Source: Clostridia bacterium (lineage in GTDB: Bacteria; Bacillota; Clostridia; Christensenellales; Aristaeellaceae). From it: DNA of 21,914 nt. Below the pieces are notes generated by a model, which was not told the DNA's origin, ran no database searches, and saw only the letters and a program-made list of their open reading frames with translations. This document shows, in pieces, positions 1 to 7,757 of the stretch. Positions within the stretch are counted from its first letter, which is position 1. Every line of letters begins with the position of its first letter. The stretch lies in NCBI GenBank assembly GCA_030526935.1, contig JAUNBY010000011.1, forward strand, positions 1-21,914, read 5' to 3'. Both the position numbers and the translations under genes were made by a program.

Positions 1-3000
1 TATGTCTCCGAAGCGGTCGATGAGTTCTTCTATCAAATCCTCACGGTCGTCGCGATTTCGTATAGAGGCGATCTTTTTATAGACTTCCACGCGAACTACG
101 TCGTTTTCGACGTAATCTCCCGGCAGGTAAGCGTCGACCTTCAACTCGACCTTCGTCTGTATATCGCCAAGCGACGTGCTTCCGCGAAGCGAGCGAACGG
201 CGGATTCTATCATCTTTATATACAAATCGTATCCAACGCTCGCCATATGCCCGGATTGCTCGGATCCAAGCAGATTTCCGGTTCCTCGTATTTCCAGATC
301 TCGCATGGCCACTCGAAAACCAGAGCCGAACTCGGTGAAGTCCCTAATGGCGGCAAGGCGCTTGTCGGCGGACTCGGTGAGCACCTTTCCGGGGTTGACG
401 GTGAGAAAGGCGTAGGCCAGACGATTGCTTCTTCCTACGCGGCCGCGAAGCTGGTATAGCTGGGACAGACCAAAGCGGTCGGCGTCGCAGACTATGAGCG
501 TATTCGCGCGGGGAACGTCGAGGCCGGCCTCGATGATGGTCGTGCTCAGCAGCACGTTGTACTTTCCCTCGTAAAAGTCGAGCATTACGTCCTCGAGCGC
601 GTGCTCGCGCATCTGCCCGTGTCCAACGGCGATTCTGGCCTCCGGCACGAGCTTTTTAAGCCTCGCGAACATGATCTCTATGGTGCTCACCCGGTTGTAT
701 AGCACATATACCTGCCCGCCACGCGCCAGTTCGCGAAGTATCGCGTCGCGAATAAGCCCGTCGGAATACTCGACCACGTAGGTCTGAACGGGATAGCGCT
801 CCTCAGGCGGCGTTGTCAAAAGGCTCATATCGCGTATGCCGACCATTGACATGTGAAGCGTCCTTGGTATTGGCGTCGCGGAGAGCGTGAGCACGTCTAT
901 TGATTTTCTGTACTTCTTTATCGATTCCTTGTGCTTCACTCCAAAGCGCTGCTCCTCATCGACGACGAGAAGCCCTAAATCCTTATACGTCACGTCCTTG
1001 GCGAGAAGCCTGTGGGTTCCTATGACAACGTCAACCTCTCCCGCCGCCAGTCGCTCAAGCGTCTTTTTCTGCTCGGAAGCCGTGCGGAACCGGCTAAGCG
1101 TTTCGACATGCACGGGAAACCCGTCAAAGCGCCTGAGCATCGTTGCGTAGTGCTGTTGAACGAGTATGGTCGTAGGCGCGAGAAGCGCGGCCTGCTTTCC
1201 GTCCATGACGGCCTTGAATATAGCCCTGAGCGCGACCTCGGTCTTGCCGTAGCCCACGTCTCCGCACAAAAGGCGATCCATGGTCTTCGTCGATTCCATG
1301 TCGCGTTTTATATCCTCTATCGCCTGAAGCTGGTCGGGGGTTTCCTCGTATTCAAAGGCGTCCTCGAACTGCCTTTGCCACGGGGTATCGGGGCTGTAGG
1401 CAAAGCCCGGGGTCGCGGCGCGGGCGGAATAGAGCTTTATAAGGTCCTGCGCTATGTCCTGCGCGGCCTTTTGAACCTTGGCTTTCTGGCGCTGCCAATC
1501 CGCGCCCGAGAGCCGGTTGAGTTTGGGCGTCTCTCCCTGGGAGCCGATGTATTTTTGCACCCTGTCGAGCTGGTCGGTCGGGACGTAGAGCTTGTCGCTT
1601 CCTTCATACTGAATGTGCAGAAAGTCGCGGTACGTACCCTCGCTCGACAATCTCACGGTTCCCATATAGCGCCCTATGCCGTGGTTTTCGTGAACCACGT
1701 AGTCTCCTACGCGAAGATCCGTCAAGGCCGATATTTTGTCGCCAGAAGACGCCTTATGGCTCGAACGCTGCTTGGCCGAGCCGTATATATCGCTTTGAGA
1801 CAATACGCACAGCTTTATCGCGGGATAGCGAAAGCCTCTGGTTATCGTCGCGGGTATTATTACCGGATGGGATTTCTCCAATACCGCAGGGCTGCCGTCC
1901 AAAAACGGGGCGTCTATATTCTCCTCGAAAAGCTGGCGGTTGAGGCGCTGGCCGCGCGCGACGCCGCCCGACAGCAGGCAAATCCTCCAGCCGTCGCGAT
2001 TCCAGGACGCTATATCTCTGGAAAGTTCCTTGAGGTTGCCCTGGTAATTCGTCGCGCCCAATCCCTCGAATTTGTGTATCGAGGTGAATTTGAAATCAGA
2101 AAACGTCTTGGCGAACGAGGCGACAGCTATAATCGTATGGTTTTCAAGCGCGGGAAGTATTTGCGAATATCGAAGGAGCAATTCGCCCTGCACAGGCAGA
2201 GCGTCGCCGTGATCTAAGGCGAGCTTGAAATGTTCCTCGAATTCGAGATAGCGGTTTTCGCACCTCTCGCGGTCGCGGTCGGGCTGATCGAATACGATTA
2301 TTGGAGAATCAAGGTAGTCGAATATAGTCTGCGTGTTTTTGTAAAACAGGGTAATCATCGAGTCCGCGCCGGTGAACATCCGCCCATCGCGAAGCGCGTC
2401 GATGCGCGTCGAAAAGCCTCGCTCGAGGGGGCTTTTGCCGTCGGAGGGCTTGCCCTGAGGGGACTGTTCGTCATCGTCCACCAACTTTAGAAACTGCTCG
2501 TAGGGTATCAGGTCGAACTCGCGCTCTATCATCTGCTGGCGATTGGCGGCGGCTTTCGCGCGATTTATGCCGGCGGCGATTTCGACGGCGCGCGACAATT
2601 TCTCCGCCGCCGTTTTCGCCTCGTCGCCCGTCAGAATGACCTCGCTCGCGGGATATACCTCGACCTCGTCGCGCCGCGAAATCGAGCGCTGGGTGAGCGC
2701 GTCGAAGTCCCTGATGGAATCTATCTCGTCATCGAAGAACTCGACGCGAACGGCGTTATCGATTCCGACGGGGTATACGTCGAGTATGCCTCCTCGAAGG
2801 GCGCACTGTCCGCGCCCCTCTACCATATCCACGCGCTCGTATCCCGCCTGCGTAAGCTGCCTTATGAGGTCGATGGGATTAACCGTCATGCCGTCTTTAA
2901 GCTTTATAACATTGCCGGTAAATACCTCTCGCGGCATGAGCCGGTGCATAAGCGCGTCGGCCGAGGCGACGATGGCGGACACATCCCCCGAAACCGCGCG

Positions 3001-3327
3001 CCCCATAACGTTGAGGCGGCGCATGTTCAATTCACGGCTTGACGCGGCGGTCTTTATAAACGACACCTCGCGGGAGGGAAACTCCATGACCTTTCCGGGC
3101 AGAAGTTGCTCCAGATCCTGTATACAGCGGCTCGACGCCTGCTCGCTGGGGGTTATTATTATGACGGGACGCCCCAGGCTGTTGGCGGCGGCGGCAATCA
3201 TATGAAGCCTCTGGCTGTCGTCAAGCCCAAAAAGGCCGAGCGTGCCCGGCCTTGCGGCGCAGTCTATGAATCTTTTGTAATCGTCAAGCTCGTTAAGCGG
3301 CGTAAACAGGCAGTTAAGCTCGTTCAT
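1..3327 (-). CDS. mfd: Transcription-repair coupling factor Mfd (3' end cut by the window)
   Basis: Mfd is a DNA translocase that removes RNA polymerase stalled at lesions and recruits UvrA for nucleotide excision repair. The reading frame is open from an ATG at 3327 through position 1, giving 1109 codons; the family is usually about 1150-1180 residues, so only the last part of the C-terminal domain is missing. Visible parts, in order: a degenerate UvrB-like N-terminal half; an RNA-polymerase-interacting CarD-like domain around residues 530-590 (VGDYVVHENHGIGRY); a helicase motor with Walker A GDVGYGKTE near 690, DEEQRFG near 787, TLSATPIPRTL shortly after, and QLRGRVGRS near 960. The start overlaps the pth stop in an ATGA, so translation is probably coupled. 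It is the last visible gene of the glmU-like/pth/mfd operon. Identification is certain; only the end is unseen. Confidence 0.97.
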   Translation of the reverse strand, partial: MNELNCLFTPLNELDDYKRFIDCAARPGTLGLFGLDDSQRLHMIAAAANSLGRPVIIITPSEQASSRCIQDLEQLLPGKVMEFPSREVSFIKTAASSRELNMRRLNVMGRAVSGDVSAIVASADALMHRLMPREVFTGNVIKLKDGMTVNPIDLIRQLTQAGYERVDMVEGRGQCALRGGILDVYPVGIDNAVRVEFFDDEIDSIRDFDALTQRSISRRDEVEVYPASEVILTGDEAKTAAEKLSRAVEIAAGINRAKAAANRQQMIEREFDLIPYEQFLKLVDDDEQSPQGKPSDGKSPLERGFSTRIDALRDGRMFTGADSMITLFYKNTQTIFDYLDSPIIVFDQPDRDRERCENRYLEFEEHFKLALDHGDALPVQGELLLRYSQILPALENHTIIAVASFAKTFSDFKFTSIHKFEGLGATNYQGNLKELSRDIASWNRDGWRICLLSGGVARGQRLNRQLFEENIDAPFLDGSPAVLEKSHPVIIPATITRGFRYPAIKLCVLSQSDIYGSAKQRSSHKASSGDKISALTDLRVGDYVVHENHGIGRYMGTVRLSSEGTYRDFLHIQYEGSDKLYVPTDQLDRVQKYIGSQGETPKLNRLSGADWQRQKAKVQKAAQDIAQDLIKLYSARAATPGFAYSPDTPWQRQFEDAFEYEETPDQLQAIEDIKRDMESTKTMDRLLCGDVGYGKTEVALRAIFKAVMDGKQAALLAPTTILVQQHYATMLRRFDGFPVHVETLSRFRTASEQKKTLERLAAGEVDVVIGTHRLLAKDVTYKDLGLLVVDEEQRFGVKHKESIKKYRKSIDVLTLSATPIPRTLHMSMVGIRDMSLLTTPPEERYPVQTYVVEYSDGLIRDAILRELARGGQVYVLYNRVSTIEIMFARLKKLVPEARIAVGHGQMREHALEDVMLDFYEGKYNVLLSTTIIEAGLDVPRANTLIVCDADRFGLSQLYQLRGRVGRSNRLAYAFLTVNPGKVLTESADKRLAAIRDFTEFGSGFRVAMRDLEIRGTGNLLGSEQSGHMASVGYDLYIKMIESAVRSLRGSTSLGDIQTKVELKVDAYLPGDYVENDVVRVEVYKKIASIRNRDDREDLIEELIDRFGDI

Positions 3328-3908
3328 GGATTCTCCTTAATCGAGTTTTGAGAAGCGTGAGAGGCGGCTTTTTCGACGCCTTCTTTGAGAAACAACTCAA
3401 CGCAGTCGGCGCCAAGGGCGTATTCGTCAAACGCGATTTTGCGCGCCTCGGGCGTGTCGTATCCGGTGAGCACATAGTCGGCCAGATCCCATCCCTCGGG
3501 CGGGCGGCCGGTGCCAAGGCGCAAACGCGGAAAATCGTCGCGCCCGAGAAGGTATATTATGGAGCGCATGCCGTTGTGAGTCCCGGCGCTTCCTCGCGCC
3601 CTCACGCGAACGCGCCCGAGGGGGAGGTCGACGTCATCGTATATCACGAGGAGGTTCTCCATGCCAATTTTATACCAGTTGACCAGTTCGACGACAGCCT
3701 GCCCGCTCAGGTTCATATATGTCCCGGGGCGCGCCAAAGCGACGCGGACGCCGTTGATGACGCCCTCGCCGACGGACGACGAGCATTTATGGCGGGTTAC
3801 GGGTATAGAGTGCCTCTGAGACAGCATCTCTATCACGTCGAAGCCCGCGTTATGCCTTGTATGCTCGTATTTGCGCCCCGGATTGCCAAGTCCGACTATT
3901 ACGTACAT
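3324..3908 (-). CDS. pth: Peptidyl-tRNA hydrolase
   Basis: Cleaves the ester bond of peptidyl-tRNAs that drop off ribosomes, recycling tRNA in the cytoplasm. The 194-residue product has the usual family length. It shows the N-terminal VGLGNPGRKYEHTRHNAGF block, with the conserved Asn and the catalytic His at residue 20 (RHNAGF), then RPGTYMNLSG near residues 60-69, DDVDLPLG near 93 and GSAGTHNGMRSI near 107. The ATG at 3908 is chosen because family proteins begin just before the VGLGNPG strand. A much longer in-frame extension to 4262 exists but lies inside the upstream gene and is not family-like. The start overlaps the end of the GlmU-like gene by 10 nt, and the stop overlaps the mfd start by 4 nt, so the three genes look translationally coupled. 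Confidence 0.97.
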   Translation of the reverse strand: MYVIVGLGNPGRKYEHTRHNAGFDVIEMLSQRHSIPVTRHKCSSSVGEGVINGVRVALARPGTYMNLSGQAVVELVNWYKIGMENLLVIYDDVDLPLGRVRVRARGSAGTHNGMRSIIYLLGRDDFPRLRLGTGRPPEGWDLADYVLTGYDTPEARKIAFDEYALGADCVELFLKEGVEKAASHASQNSIKENP

Positions 3909-4912
3909 GCTTTCGCCCCGCAGTCCCGAGCCTTGCTGAAAAACGGGCCGATTTTGCTCGCTTGCGGGATATCCGCGCCGAACAGTACGCTGTGAATGAC
4001 CGTACAGCCCGCGCCTATATGCGAAGCGTCGATATGAGAGGCGATTATCGTGCATCCCGCGCCGATTACCGTGCCCCGACCTATCACGCATCCGGGATAC
4101 AATACGCTGTCGCGGCCTATTTTGACGCCCTTTTCGATATAGGTGCTTTCCGGGTCGATTATGGTTACGCCGTGGCGCATGTGGCGGTTGTTTATAATTC
4201 GCCTCATTTCCCTCTCGGCCTGGGAAAGCTGTATCCTGTCGTTCACGCCCATGCATTCGCATTTCTCGAGGGCGGGAATGGCGACGATATATCCGCCCGA
4301 TTCGCGAATGATGCCGACGACGTCGCTTAGATGATACTCGCCATTGTCGAGTTCCAGTCGGGAAAGCGCCGAAACGAGCGTTTCTATATCAAAGCAGTAT
4401 ACGCTCGCGTCCGTCTCCTTTATCATTATCTCATTGGCACACAATTTGCTGGGCCTTTTTGACATTATGACCGAACCGCCCTCGCGAATTATGCGGTTGT
4501 GGCTGAAGGGATTTTCGCTTATGCCGGTGAGCATGGCGCAGGAAGCCCCGCGCGATACCTCGTCGATAAGGCGCGCGTAGGTCTCGCCGAAGACGAGAGG
4601 CTTATCGCAGGATGTGACTATCACCCTCCCGCTTTTGCCTCTGAGGTGATCCAGGCAGCACATAACAGCGTGTCCCGTTCCCCAACCGAGGTTTTTATCC
4701 TGGAATACGAATTCTACCTGCCCGTTTAACTCGCGTTCGATCGCTTCGCGCTGATGCGCGACGGTCATGAGCTTGACCGGGGCGAGCGTTCCCAGCGCCC
4801 TTAACGTGTGCTCCGCCATCGTCATGCCGCAAACGCGGTGAAGCGGCTTTGGAATATCGCTCATCATGCGCGTTCCCGCGCCCGACGCGAGTATTATAGC
4901 CATATTTTCCAT
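3899..4912 (-). CDS. Shortened GlmU-like nucleotidyltransferase
   Basis: 337-residue homologue of GlmU, the bifunctional enzyme that makes UDP-GlcNAc for the cell wall (usual length about 450). Seen: N-terminal nucleotidyltransferase core with LASGAGTRM (8-16), IPKPLHRVCG (20-29), QDKNLGWGTGHA (71-82), CDKPL (102-106) and NGEYHLSDV (190-198). A hexapeptide-type left-handed helix starts near 249 (VTIIDPESTYI, IGRDSVLYPGCVIGRGTVIG) and stops at IGPFF near 321-325, where normal GlmU continues through the acetyltransferase site. The GYGRI and NTG motifs of the uridylyltransferase pocket appear as SHNRI (137-141) and TDAS (167-170). The start at 4912 is fixed by GGAGG at 4919-4923, 6 nt upstream. 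pth follows with a 10-nt overlap, so no missing part is hidden downstream. The prs gene often found between glmU and pth in Bacillota is absent. It may be a uridylyltransferase-only GlmU or a different sugar-phosphate nucleotidyltransferase. Confidence 0.85.
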   Translation of the reverse strand: MENMAIILASGAGTRMMSDIPKPLHRVCGMTMAEHTLRALGTLAPVKLMTVAHQREAIERELNGQVEFVFQDKNLGWGTGHAVMCCLDHLRGKSGRVIVTSCDKPLVFGETYARLIDEVSRGASCAMLTGISENPFSHNRIIREGGSVIMSKRPSKLCANEIMIKETDASVYCFDIETLVSALSRLELDNGEYHLSDVVGIIRESGGYIVAIPALEKCECMGVNDRIQLSQAEREMRRIINNRHMRHGVTIIDPESTYIEKGVKIGRDSVLYPGCVIGRGTVIGAGCTIIASHIDASHIGAGCTVIHSVLFGADIPQASKIGPFFSKARDCGAKACT

Positions 4913-4945
4913 ATCGTGCCTCCAATAGCATTTGAGCCTCGTATA

Positions 4946-4974
4946 ATTGTACTTAATCGGGCCATTCAAGTCAA
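4946..4974 (-). promoter_or_regulatory. Sigma-A-type promoter of the GlmU-like/pth/mfd operon
   Basis: Read on the minus strand, -35 TTGACT (4974-4969) is separated by 17 nt from -10 TACAAT (4951-4946), 5 of 6 consensus matches in each box. The start codon at 4912 is about 33 nt past the -10 box, leaving a short leader that contains the GGAGG ribosome binding site. Confidence 0.8.
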
Positions 4975-5111
4975 GCTATTTATGGGAGTGTTTTTTTAAT
5001 ATTGGCGATAGCGGCGATTGACCGACGCGATACATCGGCGCTTTCCCCCGGCGCTAAGCCGTGATAACGCCAAACTTTGCTTCTGAATGCCGAAGTTTTT
5101 CTTCACAACCG

Positions 5112-5140
5112 TTGTATTTGTAAGCGCTTTTAAGTATAAT
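5112..5140 (+). promoter_or_regulatory. Probable citXG promoter
   Basis: Perfect -10 TATAAT at 5135-5140, preceded by a 17-nt spacer and a weak -35 TTGTAT at 5112-5117. The spacer contains a cre-like box (5119-5132). Transcription from here would give a leader of roughly 90 nt before the citXG start at 5239. A weak -35 is common at regulated promoters. Confidence 0.6.
5119..5132 (+). promoter_or_regulatory. cre-like CcpA operator in the citXG promoter
   Basis: TGTAAGCGCTTTTA matches the Bacillota cre consensus TGWAANCGNTNWCA at every fixed position except one (T instead of C at position 13). It contains the palindrome AAGCGCTT. It lies between the -35 and -10 boxes, where bound CcpA would block RNA polymerase. 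CcpA repression of citrate-fermentation genes is known in Enterococcus, so the position makes biological sense. CcpA itself is not in this window. Confidence 0.6.
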
Positions 5141-5238
5141 GCAATTGCGTTCGCGTCTGTTCATATGCGGATTTACCGCGGGATAATTCAGGCTTGCGGA
5201 CAAATGTCCCTATACTTTGCAGTCTATTGGAGAAAAAA

Positions 5239-6624
5239 ATGATTACGGAAAAAAGCGTAGATCTTCGTCAAATGCTCGACGCCCGCGAGAAGCGAATGCT
5301 TCGTCAAAGAGAGTTGATTTCCAAATACAATGCGGCCGTGATCTGCTTTACGATGAACATCGCAGGCCCCGTCAAAAACGGCGCCCTTATACAGCGGGGC
5401 TTTTTATACGGGCAGCGGGAGTTGATCCGGCATTTATCGGCGATTGGCGCCAAGCGCCTTCACTTTGAAAGCTCGTCTCGGGACACGGGTTGCGAGGCGT
5501 TCCATGTGATAGACATGCCCCCCGCGCGGCTCAAGCGCATAGCCGTCGGCATTGAAGACAACAGCGAAATCGGGCGCCTGTTCGACATAGACGTTCACGC
5601 GCCCGACATGAGCCAAATCAACCGTGAGGCGCTGGGATTCAAGCCGCGCGCGTGTTTGATATGCGAAAAACCCGCCCATGAGTGCGCTCGCAGTCGCGCT
5701 CATTCAATCGAGCTTCTTCAGGAAAAGACGCGCGCGATTCTGAAATCGGCTCTGGACAGCCACGACGCTCAAACGGTGGCTCAACAGGCCTGCCGCGCGC
5801 TCCTTTACGAAGTCTGCACGACTCCGAAGCCGGGGCTTGTGGACTGTATGAACAACGGAAGTCATGAAGATATGGATATATTCACCTTCATGTCGAGCGC
5901 CAGCGCGCTATGGCCGTATTTCGAAAAATGCGCTTTGACGGGTATGCGAACCGCGTCGCAGCCCGCCGGGGATACTTTTGAAGCCCTGAGATGGGAGGGA
6001 GAAAGAGCCGAGGGAATCATGTTCGACGCTACAAACGGCGTAAATACGCATAAAGGCGCCATATTCTCGCTCGGAATCGTATGCGCCGCCGTTGGGCGTC
6101 TCGAACGCGAAGACTGGTCGCATCCTGAAATAATCCTTCGCGAATGCGCGAACATGACCAGGGGAATAACAAATCGGGATTTTGAAGGCGTCAATGTCGA
6201 TAACGCGCGAACCATCGGCGAAAAGCTTTACGCGGAATATGGCATAACCGGAGTTCGCGGACAGGTTGAAGCGGGATTTCCAACTGTTTTGGAGAAGGGA
6301 CTGCCGACGCTCGAAGGCGGGCTTTCGCGCGGCTTGAGCGTAAACGAATCCGGTTGCGCCGCACTTCTCGCGATTATGTCCGAAGCGACGGATACAAACC
6401 TCATTTCGCGCGGCGGGATTGACGTTCAACGCGCGGTCGCGTCTGAGACCTGCGCGCTGCTCGCGAAAAATCCCTACCCGGACGTGAAAATGCTTATCAT
6501 GATGGACGAAGCCTTCCGGGAAAAACGGCTTTCACCCGGAGGAAGCGCGGATCTTCTGTCGATATGCTACTTCCTGCATTTCATACGGGAGTGCGCGGCG
6601 GACTATGTTATCAATCGTGCCTGA
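5239..6624 (+). CDS. citXG: CitX-CitG fusion: citrate lyase prosthetic-group synthase and transferase
   Basis: One 461-residue protein carries both enzymes that mature citrate lyase. CitG makes 2'-(5''-triphosphoribosyl)-3'-dephospho-CoA from ATP and dephospho-CoA; CitX transfers the group to a serine of CitD. The CitX part (about 1-165) ends with the family signature ACLICEKPAHECARSR (138-153). The CitG part (about 178-461) shows TTPKPGLVD (194-202), GSHEDMD (207-213) and TNGVNTHKGAIFSLG. The ATG at 5239 is preferred because GGAG at 5229-5232 sits 6 nt upstream; an earlier in-frame ATG at 5194 has no ribosome binding site. Similar fusions occur in several citrate-fermenting bacteria. The gene is transcribed apart from citDEF and runs into the convergent citC, overlapping it by 14 nt. 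Confidence 0.93.
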   Translation: MITEKSVDLRQMLDAREKRMLRQRELISKYNAAVICFTMNIAGPVKNGALIQRGFLYGQRELIRHLSAIGAKRLHFESSSRDTGCEAFHVIDMPPARLKRIAVGIEDNSEIGRLFDIDVHAPDMSQINREALGFKPRACLICEKPAHECARSRAHSIELLQEKTRAILKSALDSHDAQTVAQQACRALLYEVCTTPKPGLVDCMNNGSHEDMDIFTFMSSASALWPYFEKCALTGMRTASQPAGDTFEALRWEGERAEGIMFDATNGVNTHKGAIFSLGIVCAAVGRLEREDWSHPEIILRECANMTRGITNRDFEGVNVDNARTIGEKLYAEYGITGVRGQVEAGFPTVLEKGLPTLEGGLSRGLSVNESGCAALLAIMSEATDTNLISRGGIDVQRAVASETCALLAKNPYPDVKMLIMMDEAFREKRLSPGGSADLLSICYFLHFIRECAADYVINRA

Positions 6625-7657
6625 CATGCTCCGACCGGCATATTCTGTCAATGGTCGGCCCAGCCTCATCGCTCGTCAGAAATTCGTAAGTCGGGCGGGG
6701 CACGAGAGGTCGAACCTGATCCAGGTGGCCGTCGTGTATCAGTTGTCGGACGTTAGAGGCGCTGACGGGGGTTTTGCCATATTCGCAGCGCGGTATAACC
6801 TCCAGATCTATGCCGTGTTTCGGAAGCTCTTCAGCCATCACCTGATTGTAGATGCGCGTTATGCCAGAAAACGGCTCCTCGCCCACAAAGCGGCGGGTTA
6901 TACCGAGGGTCGAGGCGATTCTCGCGAATACGAGGGTGTCCAACAATGCGTGGACGCGGGTAACGTCGTCAGCCTGCTTTATAAAATAAGAAGGGAACGT
7001 GGCGTTTGAAACCATGTAGCTTCCGGTGGGATGGCACATGACCTTGTAAAGATGCGCGCTTCCCTTTCTCACGAGGTCGAAGCGATCCTTGAACGAAAAA
7101 AGCGAGGCGTCCTCGGAGACGACGAATACGTGAACGACGTCGCTTTGGCGGCTGGCCATTTCGAGAAGGTGCAGATGTCCCAGGGTAAAGGGATTAGCGT
7201 TCATGACTACGGCACAGGCACGCCCCGGAACCAGGGCGTTTCTTTTAAGGCGATTCAGATACGCGGTGAAAGCTTTCGGGCGATTGCTCATGAAGACCAG
7301 ATACCCCGGCACGCGTTCTATTTCGTCGAAACCAAGGTCGGCGAAAAAGCGGGCGGACTCGGGCTTTGTATAGAGGAACACCTCGCCGAATCCGCGTCGG
7401 GTCTGTTCCTCTATAAGAAAGGTTACTATCTGATTGAGATACCCTTCACCCCTGTGACGCTCGCTCACGGCCAGACAGCGAAGCGTGTTCGCAAAGGCCG
7501 AGCCTGTGGCGAGAAGGGTTCCTTCATCGTCGAACAGGCCCACGGTGTAGTCCAGATTCGCGTCCCGGCGAATTCCAGCGCCGGAAAGCAGGCTGTCCAA
7601 CTGCCTTTGGGCCGCCCTGTCCCCCGGATGGATTACGCTTATGTCCGTAGCTCCCAT
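6611..7657 (-). CDS. citC: [Citrate (pro-3S)-lyase] ligase CitC
   Basis: Uses ATP and acetate to acetylate the thiol of the CitD prosthetic group, switching citrate lyase on. The 348-residue protein has the expected two-part build: an N-terminal GNAT-like region (about 7-125, with LAVSERHRGEGYLNQIV near 62-78) and a C-terminal nucleotidyltransferase domain with an HxGH-type motif NPFTLGHLHLLE (155-166) and a late VSASNVRQ motif (298-305). The start at 7657 has a GGGAGG box 6 nt upstream. The gene lies 100 nt downstream of the LysR-type gene on the same strand but has its own promoter-like sequence. Its tail overlaps the 3' end of citXG in convergent orientation. Confidence 0.95.
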   Translation of the reverse strand: MGATDISVIHPGDRAAQRQLDSLLSGAGIRRDANLDYTVGLFDDEGTLLATGSAFANTLRCLAVSERHRGEGYLNQIVTFLIEEQTRRGFGEVFLYTKPESARFFADLGFDEIERVPGYLVFMSNRPKAFTAYLNRLKRNALVPGRACAVVMNANPFTLGHLHLLEMASRQSDVVHVFVVSEDASLFSFKDRFDLVRKGSAHLYKVMCHPTGSYMVSNATFPSYFIKQADDVTRVHALLDTLVFARIASTLGITRRFVGEEPFSGITRIYNQVMAEELPKHGIDLEVIPRCEYGKTPVSASNVRQLIHDGHLDQVRPLVPRPTYEFLTSDEAGPTIDRICRSEHVRHD

Positions 7658-7690
7658 TTTGAGCCTCCCAGGTTCGCTTTATCCATCATA

Positions 7691-7720
7691 AGTATAGCAT
7701 TGTTTTTCGCGAAGCGCCAA
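7691..7720 (-). promoter_or_regulatory. Probable citC promoter
   Basis: On the minus strand, -35 TTGGCG (7720-7715, 4/6), an 18-nt spacer and -10 TATACT (7696-7691, 5/6), ending about 34 nt before the citC start. It sits in the 100-nt gap after the LysR-type gene, so citC may be expressed from here as well as by read-through. Confidence 0.6.
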
Positions 7721-7757
7721 TATCTTTTATTTTATCGGGGTCATAAGCCGAAACGTA

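Larger units (their letters stand above)
4913..5238. other. Divergent intergenic region, GlmU-like gene / citXG
   Basis: 326 bp with no credible gene. It holds the minus-strand promoter of the housekeeping operon (4946-4974) and the plus-strand citXG promoter with its cre-like box (5112-5140). A weak hairpin pairs AAACTTTG (5072-5079) with CGAAGTTT (5091-5098, one G-U pair) and is followed by a short T run; it could stop stray rightward transcription. A second -10-like TATACT lies at 5211-5216, close to the citXG start, but without a convincing -35. Nothing else is recognised between 4975 and 5071. Confidence 0.6.

Noticed and set aside
1012..2217. A 401-codon open frame on the plus strand.
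   Set aside because: It lies wholly opposite mfd, whose motifs are unmistakable on the minus strand. The product is arginine-rich, has no recognisable domain and no ribosome binding site: a shadow frame.
3909..4262. An in-frame N-terminal extension of pth by 118 codons.
   Set aside because: It overlaps the GlmU-like gene, resembles no Pth sequence, and Pth proteins begin right at the VGLGNPG strand.
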